A stretch of 64,000 bases of DNA, taken from positions 2,790,001 to 2,854,000 of the forward strand of contig NZ_CP183878.1 of the NCBI RefSeq assembly GCF_048572895.1, written 5' to 3'. Both the position numbers and the translations under genes were made by a program. The notes below the pieces were generated by a model. That model was not told the DNA's origin. It was given only the letters and a program-made list of their open reading frames with translations, and did no database searches. Below, in pieces: positions 54,166 through 62,674 of this stretch; positions within the stretch are counted from its first letter, which is position 1, and each line of letters opens with the position of its first letter. This DNA is from Psychrobacillus sp048572895 (GTDB taxonomy: Bacteria; Bacillota; Bacilli; Bacillales_A; Planococcaceae).

Positions 54166-55011
54166 TTAGTCCTCCTGTGCTAAAAATTTCTCTATCTCTT
54201 TAAACGAAGCAACTAGTGGATTTCTTAGCACCAATTGTGCTGCTTCTATGACTGGCATTTGATCATTTAATAAACGCTCAAATGGTATATGATTATTTTC
54301 AAAAATTTGCTCAAGCACCTGATACCAACGATTGTCCTCATAGGCACTTGGCTCGGCCTTAATAGTGTGGAATACATCGATTAAAGCCGGTAAAATAATC
54401 ATGGATAAAATCGTATTCTTTAATCGACTGCCCCCATATTCGGCATATTGCTTATACAATTTCTCAGGCAGTAGAACTAAAATTTGATTTGCGCCTAATT
54501 CAATACCGACATATTCACAATTGCCAGAACGTCGAATGGTTACGATAGAAGATAAATTTTGCTCTTCTGCAGCTTCCTCATGCAGTACAATTTCCGCGGC
54601 ATATCCGAATGCAAGAGTATTCCCCTTATCATAGGTAATTGGAACTCCCGTATAGAAGCTATTCCAGTCCGCATTCGTATAATTAACAATTCGATCATTC
54701 GCAATGATAAACGCATGGACGTCCATTTTTCCGCGTAGCTGTTGCTCCTCAATTTTTATCATTAATGTTTGCTGATTACTTTTGAACAACGAACGGTAGC
54801 TTGTTTGCGGACATTCAATATGTAAGGCAAAGACGGCTTTGCTCTGATCTATTAAATCCTGTAGACCTGCGTTATTAAGTAGAAATTCAGCCTCTATCAC
54901 AAGCTGACCAAATGATTTTTTAGGTACTAGTTGTACATCAAAAGACGAATTATCATAACTGTCATTTCCCTTTGATAGTACTGGATAAGGTAGGGTAGGA
55001 TTAAATTTCAT
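54166..55011 (-). CDS. Hypothetical protein, 281 residues, GHKL ATPase operon
   Basis: Not recognised. A soluble protein without signal peptide or membrane helix. The N-terminal half is rich in beta strands (SFGQLVIEAEFLLNN, ALHIECPQTSYRSLF), the C-terminal half is helical (RLKNTILSMIILPALIDVFHTI). The composition suggests a structural or recognition subunit rather than an enzyme. The start overlaps the end of the ATPase gene by eleven bases, and it is followed after three bases by the DUF6339-like gene, so the three products are probably made in fixed ratio. Confidence 0.6.
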   Translation of the reverse strand: MKFNPTLPYPVLSKGNDSYDNSSFDVQLVPKKSFGQLVIEAEFLLNNAGLQDLIDQSKAVFALHIECPQTSYRSLFKSNQQTLMIKIEEQQLRGKMDVHAFIIANDRIVNYTNADWNSFYTGVPITYDKGNTLAFGYAAEIVLHEEAAEEQNLSSIVTIRRSGNCEYVGIELGANQILVLLPEKLYKQYAEYGGSRLKNTILSMIILPALIDVFHTIKAEPSAYEDNRWYQVLEQIFENNHIPFERLLNDQMPVIEAAQLVLRNPLVASFKEIEKFLAQED

Positions 55012-56887
55012 ATAGATTCACCTCTATTGCGCAGTAATCATCATAGCCAATTTGGACCTCTAGATTAATATTTTTTTTACCCACCTTATTTGTGAATCGA
55101 ACGATATTTTCAACGATGGATATATCCTCGATTTGAGCTGATGAAACCGAAGTAATCGGTAATTTTACTTCACTTTGCTCACCGTAAACAAGGAACTCCA
55201 GCTTGCCTCGTGCAAACTTCTTATCTGGAGTAACATTCACACGATAAACACCTTTTGATTTATTCGTACATAGGTAACGCATCGTTGTTTCAATAGGCTT
55301 ATTTTTTTCCTTTTTTTCCTTCTGATTTCCACCACTGCCGCCACCCTGACCTTGGCCATGACCGCCGCCTCCACCATGATTGCCACCGTTGTTTGAACCA
55401 TCACCTTCGCCGTCCTCGTCACCAATCCCTGTATTGATTAGCAATCCTTTGATATCATCCTTCTTATTCGTGCTTACCCTTGCTTTAACCCTTTCCTTTG
55501 GTTTTTGCTTTACCTCCTTGATTTTGGTTGTAAGGGACTCTTTTTGCTCCTGTCCTTGTCCTATTGCAACTTCATCTGGTAGAAAATCACTCAAGCCAAT
55601 AGCATCCATCGTATCCGTTGTCTCTGTTTGGAAATTCTCATGTACCGTATCACGAACAAATTTGAATAAATCCTTCATCGCCTTTTCAGCGGCCTTTGGA
55701 TCATCTTCATAACGATTTGTTTCCCATTTTGTATGCGCCGGATTTTCAAGATCCTTGAATAACTGGTTCATTTTTTTTCCAGTAATCATCAGAATCCCCG
55801 TAAACGAAATGCTTCCGCTAATACGGCCGCGCTCGAACAAACGCATACCCGTTTTACGTGTCATAAGTACACGACGGTTTAAATCGTTACCCGTTGTTAA
55901 AAACAGTGTCGCTTCCCCTGCCTCGAATTTACCAATTGTTTTGTACTCTCGCTCAGGCGACGGCACAACCACCGTATCTTGTGAAACTAGTAGGTGATAG
56001 TAAGACTTCAATGCACAGAAATCCTCCGTATCCTCAAGTTCCATAATAAGTTCACCTAAATTTTCATGGTTAACCTCAACGTCCTCAATGCGCACAACAA
56101 GTTTTTGCTGATGAATCGTAATAAAGAAATTCAATAATATTGAGTGTAATAAACGATTTTCCCAAGGCTCATTCGTATTGAAAGCTGAAATATATATATC
56201 AGTTCCTGACTCTGTTCGTTCAAAGTTCGGATCTAAGCCTAGTAATCCTGAAATAGCCCGTGAGTTTTCATCTCCAGTAAAATACCCGACACCTGTTGTA
56301 ATTTTGAAATCCTTTTCAAAGGACATAATATTCGCCACACCAATATGAGATGAAATACCATGAATATCTAAAGAGTCATAGAATAATGTACGCAATTTCG
56401 AATTAGCTGCTGGAGCTGATTTGCCAATCCCAAAGCTTCCCCCTGAGCTATCGCCCTTATTTGAAGAGCCTGCCTCACGAATAAGGGAGCTCCATGGTGT
56501 CCCTAGCTCAATCTTATTAGCACCCTCTAAACCCTTTGTATTAAAATCACTAATTCGTAGGAAGGAAATCGTTGGCTGCGATAAAATATCTTTTGCCTGC
56601 TCAATGAACTTTTCACATTTCTCGTTATGGCCTTTCCAGGTAGCATCACAATTATCAAAAACTTTTAGGAATTCTTGATGATTAGGGAAATCTGTTGTCT
56701 GCAGTTGAAAGCTTCTGAACTCTACAATGACTGGTTTTGTTTCGTCATGTTGTGCATCTACCGAGTTTTGTGGCACCTCTCGTCCAACAGAATTCAATTC
56801 ATCCCCACGGAACGTTTCGATTCCTGCGTTATTAATAGAGTTCACTTGTCCACCAGCAACCGCTGGAAAATTCCAATATCCTACCAT
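55001..56887 (-). CDS. GHKL (HATPase) protein, paraMORC/MutL-like, 628 residues
   Basis: The ATP-binding site is well preserved: N-box GREVPQNSVDA (Glu37, Asn41, Asp44), second motif ISDFNTKGLEG (Asp114, Gly119) and lid GGSFGIGKSAPAA (residues 149-161). The spacing is that of MORC/MutL/Hsp90-type ATPases rather than histidine kinases. After the transducer-like middle domain comes a Gly/Gln/Asn-rich linker (about residues 490-530) and a beta-rich C-terminal domain of about 98 residues. GAGGAGG precedes the ATG. It is likely the motor of the operon; similar ATPases occur in MZA-type and other defence loci. The exact family is unknown to me. Confidence 0.75.
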   Translation of the reverse strand: MVGYWNFPAVAGGQVNSINNAGIETFRGDELNSVGREVPQNSVDAQHDETKPVIVEFRSFQLQTTDFPNHQEFLKVFDNCDATWKGHNEKCEKFIEQAKDILSQPTISFLRISDFNTKGLEGANKIELGTPWSSLIREAGSSNKGDSSGGSFGIGKSAPAANSKLRTLFYDSLDIHGISSHIGVANIMSFEKDFKITTGVGYFTGDENSRAISGLLGLDPNFERTESGTDIYISAFNTNEPWENRLLHSILLNFFITIHQQKLVVRIEDVEVNHENLGELIMELEDTEDFCALKSYYHLLVSQDTVVVPSPEREYKTIGKFEAGEATLFLTTGNDLNRRVLMTRKTGMRLFERGRISGSISFTGILMITGKKMNQLFKDLENPAHTKWETNRYEDDPKAAEKAMKDLFKFVRDTVHENFQTETTDTMDAIGLSDFLPDEVAIGQGQEQKESLTTKIKEVKQKPKERVKARVSTNKKDDIKGLLINTGIGDEDGEGDGSNNGGNHGGGGGHGQGQGGGSGGNQKEKKEKNKPIETTMRYLCTNKSKGVYRVNVTPDKKFARGKLEFLVYGEQSEVKLPITSVSSAQIEDISIVENIVRFTNKVGKKNINLEVQIGYDDYCAIEVNLYEI

Positions 56888-56921
56888 ATTTGTGCCTCCT
56901 CATTTTTAAATCGCTTTTTTG

Positions 56922-57152
56922 TTATTTGAATTTAAAACTAGAATCCTTTTCTCTATGACCCTCGCTAAATTTAGTGCGCAAGATTTTCAACTCTTCGTCT
57001 AGTTTCGACAAAATTTGTTTCGCATGTTCATCTGTATAATCATAGTTATTACGATTCGATAGATTCCCAATTAGTCGCATTTTCTTTAAGGTTTCTGTTA
57101 CTCGCTTCTCTGCAAGTTCTTCAAACTTCTCACGCTTTTTGTTTTCAGCCAT
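56922..57152 (-). CDS. Small helical protein, 76 residues, first gene of the GHKL ATPase operon
   Basis: A charged, mostly helical protein (KKREKFEELAEKRVTETLKKMR...HAKQILSKLDEELKILRTKF) with coiled-coil character, ending in basic residues. The ATG at 57152 is chosen because GGGGTGG then lies about nine bases upstream; an ATG nine bases earlier touches that site. It lies 34 bases before the ATPase gene. A small adaptor or regulator of the ATPase is plausible; the family is unknown. Confidence 0.6.
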   Translation of the reverse strand: MAENKKREKFEELAEKRVTETLKKMRLIGNLSNRNNYDYTDEHAKQILSKLDEELKILRTKFSEGHREKDSSFKFK

Positions 57153-57161
57153 TGTATACAT

Positions 57162-57488
57162 CCACCCCTATTACTCTCAATATATATACATTACTATATA
57201 TTCTAAATATAATAAATGCAATATATAAATTCAATTTTAGTTCTAATATTTACAAATAAATACTACATAACTGTTATTTAGTTAATTATATAGTTTTGTT
57301 GTAAGTAAAAACCAGGCACATACAGTACCTGGTTAGAGTTAAAACGTTTTATTATTCCAGTTAGCAATCTTTCAATAATAATTTCATCGAAATGTTACAT
57401 CAAATAACATTCAAAGTAGATGCAGTTTTTCATTTAATATGTATTTGATAAAATAGTCTCCTGACACTACTACTCCCTCATTAATGCT
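57162..57488. other. Promoter region and left border of the inserted block
   Basis: It is very A+T-rich. It holds a minus-strand terminator (57302-57331) that ends no intact gene, and presumably the promoter of the four-gene operon. The serine recombinase remnant begins just to the right. Confidence 0.4.
57302..57331 (-). terminator. Minus-strand Rho-independent terminator without an intact gene
   Basis: On the minus strand ACCAGG..CCTGGT is followed by five T. The nearest minus-strand gene upstream is the endonuclease more than 3 kb away, so it may be a leftover of the arrangement before insertion. Confidence 0.6.
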
Positions 57489-57722
57489 TTTCATGAGCGA
57501 ATCATTGAAGTACTACTAAAGTTTTCAGAAGCATTTAAAAAGGCACTGACAAGGGTACAACGGAAGAGGTTGTTACAATTATTAGTTCATCAAATTACGA
57601 TTACTGATTACCGAAAAATCGAAAGCATTCAGCTATAACTAAATAATGATGTTCTTCAAGAATTTAAATTAGGAGCAGGAGACTTGTCTACGGATGAGTC
57701 TTCTGTTTTGATTGCTATATGA
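57489..57722 (+). pseudogene. Large serine recombinase, C-terminal fragment
   Basis: The frame reads AFHERIIEVLLKFSEAFKKAL, then RVQRKRLLQLLVHQITITDYRKIESIQL, a TAA stop, then LNNDVLQEFKLGAGDL to a final stop. The middle part is the LLHQITI..RKIESIQIKL region near the end of large serine recombinases of Bacillus mobile elements. The catalytic N-terminal domain is absent and one in-frame stop is present. Confidence 0.7.
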
Positions 57723-57786
57723 ATACTTTGAATAGTAAAATTTGGTATAATGACATAAATATATTATCTTTTAAGGGGTATTTGAA

Positions 57787-58599
57787 ATGGCTATTGAAAA
57801 TGGTTCAGGTTCATTTGAAATTATAATGAGTAATGCATTAAAGTTACCAGGTATAAAAGTTGATAGAAGAGAATTCCTAGCTAAAAGCTTTTCAAATCAT
57901 GTACCATATGAAACGCTAGGTAAAATTGTAGAAAAAGGACCTATTGAAGCTGGAGTTGATATAGCGACTATTAATAAAGTTGCAAAAAGATTAGTTAGTA
58001 ATAGAACCTTAACTAGCTCAGGAGCCTCTTTTGTAGCAGGAATTCCAGGTGGAGTAGCAATGGCAGCAACTATACCAGCAGATACTTTACAATTTTTTGG
58101 TGTAGCACTGAGATTAGCTCAAGAAATTGGCTATTTATATGGTTATGAAGACTTTTGGGATGATGAAGGAATAAATACTGATCGAGTTAATGGTGATTTG
58201 GTATTGTTTTTAGGAGTAATGTTTGGAGTTGGTGGAAGTGTAGCAGCTATGAAGGTACTATCTTCAAAGTTGTCTCAGCAAGCGTTGAAAAAAATCCCCA
58301 ATAAAGCATTATCTAAAACTTTGTATTATCCAATAATAAAGAAAATTGCTGCGTTTATAGGTGTAAAATTGACAAAAGATACTTTCGCTAAAGGGGTGTC
58401 TAAAGTTATTCCAGTGGTGGGAGGAATAGTTTCGGGAGGGTTAACTTTTGCTTCAATGAGCAAGATGGGAAATAGATTAACAACTTCTTTGCAACAAACA
58501 ATAAACTTTCATGAGAAAGATTACAAAAAGAATTATGAGGAATTGAAGAGAGAGCATCCAGATATTATCGATGTTGATTTTGAAGATCTTTCAGAGTAG
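57787..58599 (+). CDS. EcsC-like hydrophobic protein
   Basis: 270 residues. A glycine/alanine-rich hydrophobic middle (SSGASFVAGIPGGVAMAATIPADTLQFFGVALRLAQEIGYLYGYED) and a second one (VIPVVGGIVSGGLTFASMSKMGN) match the EcsC family in overall layout, with possible membrane-inserting helices. The acidic C-terminus (DIIDVDFEDLSE) is soluble. AAGGGG precedes the ATG. It is followed after 64 bases by the PD-(D/E)XK gene on the same strand and lies inside a block that looks acquired. A membrane-active effector is possible but unproven. Confidence 0.6.
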   Translation: MAIENGSGSFEIIMSNALKLPGIKVDRREFLAKSFSNHVPYETLGKIVEKGPIEAGVDIATINKVAKRLVSNRTLTSSGASFVAGIPGGVAMAATIPADTLQFFGVALRLAQEIGYLYGYEDFWDDEGINTDRVNGDLVLFLGVMFGVGGSVAAMKVLSSKLSQQALKKIPNKALSKTLYYPIIKKIAAFIGVKLTKDTFAKGVSKVIPVVGGIVSGGLTFASMSKMGNRLTTSLQQTINFHEKDYKKNYEELKREHPDIIDVDFEDLSE

Positions 58600-58663
58600 T
58601 AGCCTATATGACTACTTTTTGTGCGACGGACAGCATGAGTTGTAGGCAAGAAAGAAGTGTAAT

Positions 58664-60205
58664 ATGAAATTTTATGGGAGTTTTATTGGGGCAAGTACAA
58701 AGGATTTGAAAGATCAAACAGTATACAGGGGTGAAATTGTGAATAAAAACGTCAAAATATACTTTACTGATTTTTTCGAAATAAACTCAGAATTATTAGA
58801 GGATTATGGAGCTTTTGATGTGTCATTAGTGAACGATTTACCGCTATTCATAGATCCATTTTTGCTATTTAATAGCAAGAAAAATGAGTACCAAGAATTA
58901 CATCAAGATATCTTGAAATATCTCATGTTCCTTAAGAAAAAGTCTGAGACAGCTAAAATTACAAAGGGTCAATTAAAGTCTTGGTATATGTTCCCGGAAA
59001 TTAAACAGAATTGGCTTGGGTTTAGCAAACGAGGCAATGGGGGAAGTGGACTGGGTAATGACTTTGCAATTGCACTTCATAGTAATTTAAATAGTTTATT
59101 TAACAACTTTGGTGATGAAGTGTCCAAAAGCAGTCACTTAGAGAAATTATGTATTATCAAAAGTGATGTAGGAAAAGATAATATTAGTGATTTCACCACG
59201 AGATTAATTCACGACTATCTCTTAAGATTCACACAGCAATTTGCATTAACTCATTTGGACAAAAAATTTGTTAAAGAGATACGAGTGAGTAATGTTCGTT
59301 TTAACTATTTAACTTCTTCTTGGGAATCAGATATATTTTCATTACCATTCTATAACAACGATTACGTTCTATTAACACCAATTGATATGTTAACGCGAGA
59401 TGATACATGGATAAATAAAGCTGATGTTTTTAGAAACTATCATCAAGTGGTAGAGTCTATTGATAACGATAACTTAAGGTCTTTAATTGATAATTATTTT
59501 AAAGAGCATATTGATAAAAAGACTAAGCAGGAAGAACGTAACGAAGTAATTTCAAAAATCATCATGGAGTTTCCGCTCTTTATCGACTATTTTATTAAGT
59601 TTAAAGAGGACCACGGAGATCAAGCTGAAAAGAGCAGTTTAGAAAAAGTTAAAGATTCAGAAGCAGTTTACTTAGAATCATTCAAAAAACTAAGTCAGTT
59701 ACTTCAAGATAATACAGATTTTTATAAGAAAACAGAAGACACCTATAATGAATCTCATAAACGATTAATGTTCTTAAAACAGGTTATAGAACACAACGAT
59801 GGTTACAAAATCTTTTATTATAAAGGCAAGCAGATGACAAAAGAGGATGATATTCAAATTTTGTATCGGCTTACTTGGTTTGCATCAATAGTAGATGTAA
59901 ATAGAGAAGTAAACAATGGAAGAGGACCAGTAGATTTCAAAATTTCTGATGGTGGCAAGGACTCAACAATAATTGAATTTAAGTTGGCTAGTAATTCTAA
60001 GCTAAGAAAGAACTTGGAGAAACAGGTCGAAGTATATATGCAGGCTAATCAAACGAGTAAGCATTTTAAGGCTATAGTATTCTTTACTCAACAAGAAGAA
60101 GATAAAGTTAGAAAAATCTTAAATGAGTTAAATTTACATGATTCTCCTAATATTGTCCTAATTGATGCAAGGAATGATAATAAACCTTCTGCTTCAAATG
60201 CATAA
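58664..60205 (+). CDS. PD-(D/E)XK nuclease-like protein, 513 residues
   Basis: The C-terminal hundred residues hold a restriction-endonuclease-like core: GRGPVDFKISDGGKDSTIIEFKLAS, in which the aspartate and the E-F-K motif are the expected metal-binding residues, followed by KNLEKQVEVYMQAN. The long N-terminal part (about 400 residues) is helical and unknown; its start DVSLVNDLPLFIDPFLLFNSK resembles domains seen in uncharacterised defence-type proteins. The ribosome site is weak (AAGAAGTG). It is likely co-transcribed with the EcsC-like gene before it. Targeting of nucleic acid is inferred. Confidence 0.7.
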   Translation: MKFYGSFIGASTKDLKDQTVYRGEIVNKNVKIYFTDFFEINSELLEDYGAFDVSLVNDLPLFIDPFLLFNSKKNEYQELHQDILKYLMFLKKKSETAKITKGQLKSWYMFPEIKQNWLGFSKRGNGGSGLGNDFAIALHSNLNSLFNNFGDEVSKSSHLEKLCIIKSDVGKDNISDFTTRLIHDYLLRFTQQFALTHLDKKFVKEIRVSNVRFNYLTSSWESDIFSLPFYNNDYVLLTPIDMLTRDDTWINKADVFRNYHQVVESIDNDNLRSLIDNYFKEHIDKKTKQEERNEVISKIIMEFPLFIDYFIKFKEDHGDQAEKSSLEKVKDSEAVYLESFKKLSQLLQDNTDFYKKTEDTYNESHKRLMFLKQVIEHNDGYKIFYYKGKQMTKEDDIQILYRLTWFASIVDVNREVNNGRGPVDFKISDGGKDSTIIEFKLASNSKLRKNLEKQVEVYMQANQTSKHFKAIVFFTQQEEDKVRKILNELNLHDSPNIVLIDARNDNKPSASNA

Positions 60206-60593
60206 GAAATATATACAATCAATTTGGGCTCGCGTTGGTTTAAAGGCTTTATTCTAAGGCAAGAAATACTGGTAGAAGATATTCTTCATTCCAATTAAAG
60301 ACAAAAAGACAGACTTCGTTTTTCAAAAGTTTGTCTTTTTGTATTCCATAAAATTATAAAACCAGCTTAAGCAACCTATAAAGGGACGATTGATTAAGCT
60401 ATAAAACCTCACTTAGATACAGTAAGGTAAACCGTACCAAAAGTAAATGAGCTTTCTTGGGGTTAAGTAGCAATACCTAAAATAATATAGAATGCTTTAA
60501 AAATAATTCTTGGGTACTTTTTACCATAAAAGTCGATAGATTAAAGGTAGATAAAAAAGCTTTTTTATTATTTTATTAGATTAAGGCATTATT
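60206..60593. other. Gap between convergent genes
   Basis: It contains the plus-strand terminator at 60303-60340. No gene is seen. The region just before the endonuclease stop has A and T runs (AAAAAAGCTTTTTT near 60555) that may help end that transcript. Confidence 0.4.
60303..60340 (+). terminator. Rho-independent terminator of the EcsC-like/nuclease pair
   Basis: The arms AAAAAGACAGACTT and AAGTTTGTCTTTTT form a stem with one mismatch, followed by T-rich sequence, about 100 bases after the nuclease gene. Confidence 0.7.
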
Positions 60594-62240
60594 CTACAAC
60601 AAATCTTTAATTTGTTCATAAATATATTCTTTACTTAACCACCAAGCTTGTTTTGTCATATAATCATCTGTAAAATTTTCTTTTTCACTCTCTGGTCGAT
60701 TTATCCATTTTGCTGGGTGAGGTAATTTCCTAGAATTATTCATTAATTTCTTTTTAGGAATCCCTTTAATTACTACGTCTTTATAGTATTTTAATCTGTA
60801 TTGAGCAACTTGGGCATCGGGACGAAGATGTAAAATATCTTCAAGAGATGGTTTAATGAAATTATTATTTATTCTGATTTCATTACTTTCATTTTTGGTA
60901 AAAGTTAGTTCAACACCGTTTTTTAGTTTTTCTACCTCCGTTTTCCAAACTCTTTTTACTGGCCCATCTATATCAGGAATTGGCATATTCCAAAATTTAG
61001 CGCCTACAAAAATAATATTCTCAGGGTTTGTTTCATATGCATCTTTTTTCTGTTTATTAAAATCGTTAAAGACTAGTAATAGAAATTTTTTTCTTTCTAA
61101 GAAATCATAAACTCTTGATTCCTCCCAAGATTCGCTAACTAGTTCAATAAATGAAGGAATTCCCATAAATTTAAAATGTTCTTTTGGTTGCCACATCCTT
61201 AAAGTAACTGTTTTTAAACTAATTTCTGCTTTTTCGATTTCTTCTGATGTTACTTCATCTGTAGTGGTTGGCAAATTAAGAATTCCACGGATTATCATGT
61301 TATTAATATTTTTTTGTGACTGACTTTTACCTACTTCGATACTCAGCTTTTGAATCAATTCACTTTGTTTCATACCGTAATAGGGAGTAAAGCGGGAGAC
61401 AATAATTTCCTCAAGAGTTTTCTTTTCTAGCTCGCTAACATCTTTCACAATACTATTAATTGCTTCAGTATGGTCTTGTCCAATAATATGATTATTTATG
61501 AGTTCATTAATGAATTTTGCTTTAAATGAATAGGCTCTAGGTTTTGCGGGAACATCTGTATGCTTCTGTTTTGTAAAATCATCCCCAGTTGTTGACTTTG
61601 TACATGCTCCTAGATAATTTGTAAGCCCCTCTGATAATTGTTCAGCTTTACTAGAGTTAATATATTCGGATATTTTTTCCCAGTCTTGCTTGATGATTTC
61701 TAAATCTTTCTCAGATATTTCTATTACAGTATCTTTAGGCAAGCCAAAATCTTTTAACTCTATCATTGAAAGTAGATTCGCATATAATATTCGAAATTTT
61801 GTCTTATCTTCAATCATTTCTCCGCTAGAAATTTTTTTCTTATGCGAGACATCACGTCTGTAATATTGAATTAATTCAATTAGCTTATTCTTATGCCAAA
61901 AGGAGCTTTGTTCAAATGATTTACCATATTCATTTTGGTAATTAATTTTATTTAAAACAAGTCTCTCACCAGCAATAAATTTTGTGACTTTTCTCTTTTT
62001 AACATTTTTTGTTTGTTCATCTATGGGGGTAACCTTTAACTCTACACCAGCTTCTGGAAAATCTGGTTCGGCGTAATTATCTGCAGGATGATCAAACCAG
62101 ATTTGCTCTATTACATTGCCTGGATAAGATTTATTTTTCACATTCATAGTGCTCTTTACATCGATTTCTCCAAGCGTCTTTCCAACCGCTTCTAATGCTC
62201 TTTTATGTACTTTCTCCTTAGTATTATAGTCACAACTCAA
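60594..62240 (-). CDS. Sau3AI/MutH-family restriction endonuclease
   Basis: About 548 residues. The N-terminal catalytic domain has NKSYPGNVIEQIWF and PDFPEAGVELKVTPI, giving the D..E-L-K motif of MutH and Sau3AI, with later FIAGERLVL. The C-terminal half is a second, probably DNA-binding MutH-like domain (HLRPDAQVAQYR). Sau3AI cuts GATC; the same target is likely but not certain. The start is uncertain: TTG at 62240 sits about ten bases after GGAGGAG, whereas the in-frame TTG at 62258 overlaps that site. No methyltransferase gene lies beside it in this window. Confidence 0.82.
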   Translation of the reverse strand: MSCDYNTKEKVHKRALEAVGKTLGEIDVKSTMNVKNKSYPGNVIEQIWFDHPADNYAEPDFPEAGVELKVTPIDEQTKNVKKRKVTKFIAGERLVLNKINYQNEYGKSFEQSSFWHKNKLIELIQYYRRDVSHKKKISSGEMIEDKTKFRILYANLLSMIELKDFGLPKDTVIEISEKDLEIIKQDWEKISEYINSSKAEQLSEGLTNYLGACTKSTTGDDFTKQKHTDVPAKPRAYSFKAKFINELINNHIIGQDHTEAINSIVKDVSELEKKTLEEIIVSRFTPYYGMKQSELIQKLSIEVGKSQSQKNINNMIIRGILNLPTTTDEVTSEEIEKAEISLKTVTLRMWQPKEHFKFMGIPSFIELVSESWEESRVYDFLERKKFLLLVFNDFNKQKKDAYETNPENIIFVGAKFWNMPIPDIDGPVKRVWKTEVEKLKNGVELTFTKNESNEIRINNNFIKPSLEDILHLRPDAQVAQYRLKYYKDVVIKGIPKKKLMNNSRKLPHPAKWINRPESEKENFTDDYMTKQAWWLSKEYIYEQIKDLL

Positions 62241-62674
62241 ATCACTCCACTCCTCCAATACATTATTTATTAGCTAATATCTAAAAAAGCAGTACTGCTA
62301 ATGGAAAAAATCGCCTTTAAGACTTCTATATCCGCGGATTTTTCACCCTTTAAGTAACTACCTAATGAAAAATCTCTTAATAGCATTGTTCCTAATTATA
62401 GATAAAAATGTAAAAACGTTGAAGAAAATATTATCGTTAAAACTAGATTCAAAAGAACAAATTGAAATGATTCATTTGTAACGAATACTCACTAATAAGA
62501 CTGATAATGTAAAAGCAATAAGATAAAATATAAATTCATTAGTAATTACAATCGAAAAAGTTAAAATTTTCCTTTTTAAATCTCATCTTCTTTTATATTT
62601 GGTACAGGGCCTATAATTGCAGCTATTATTGCATAGATTGCATTTAGAATACTCCAAGCATCTGCAATTGTTAA
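62241..62674. other. Gap at the right border of the inserted block
   Basis: Very A+T-rich. A plus-strand coding-like piece (VKTLKKILSLKLDSKEQIEMIHL) ends at a stop near 62480 but has no start and no assignable family. The promoter of the endonuclease gene should lie at the left end. Confidence 0.35.
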
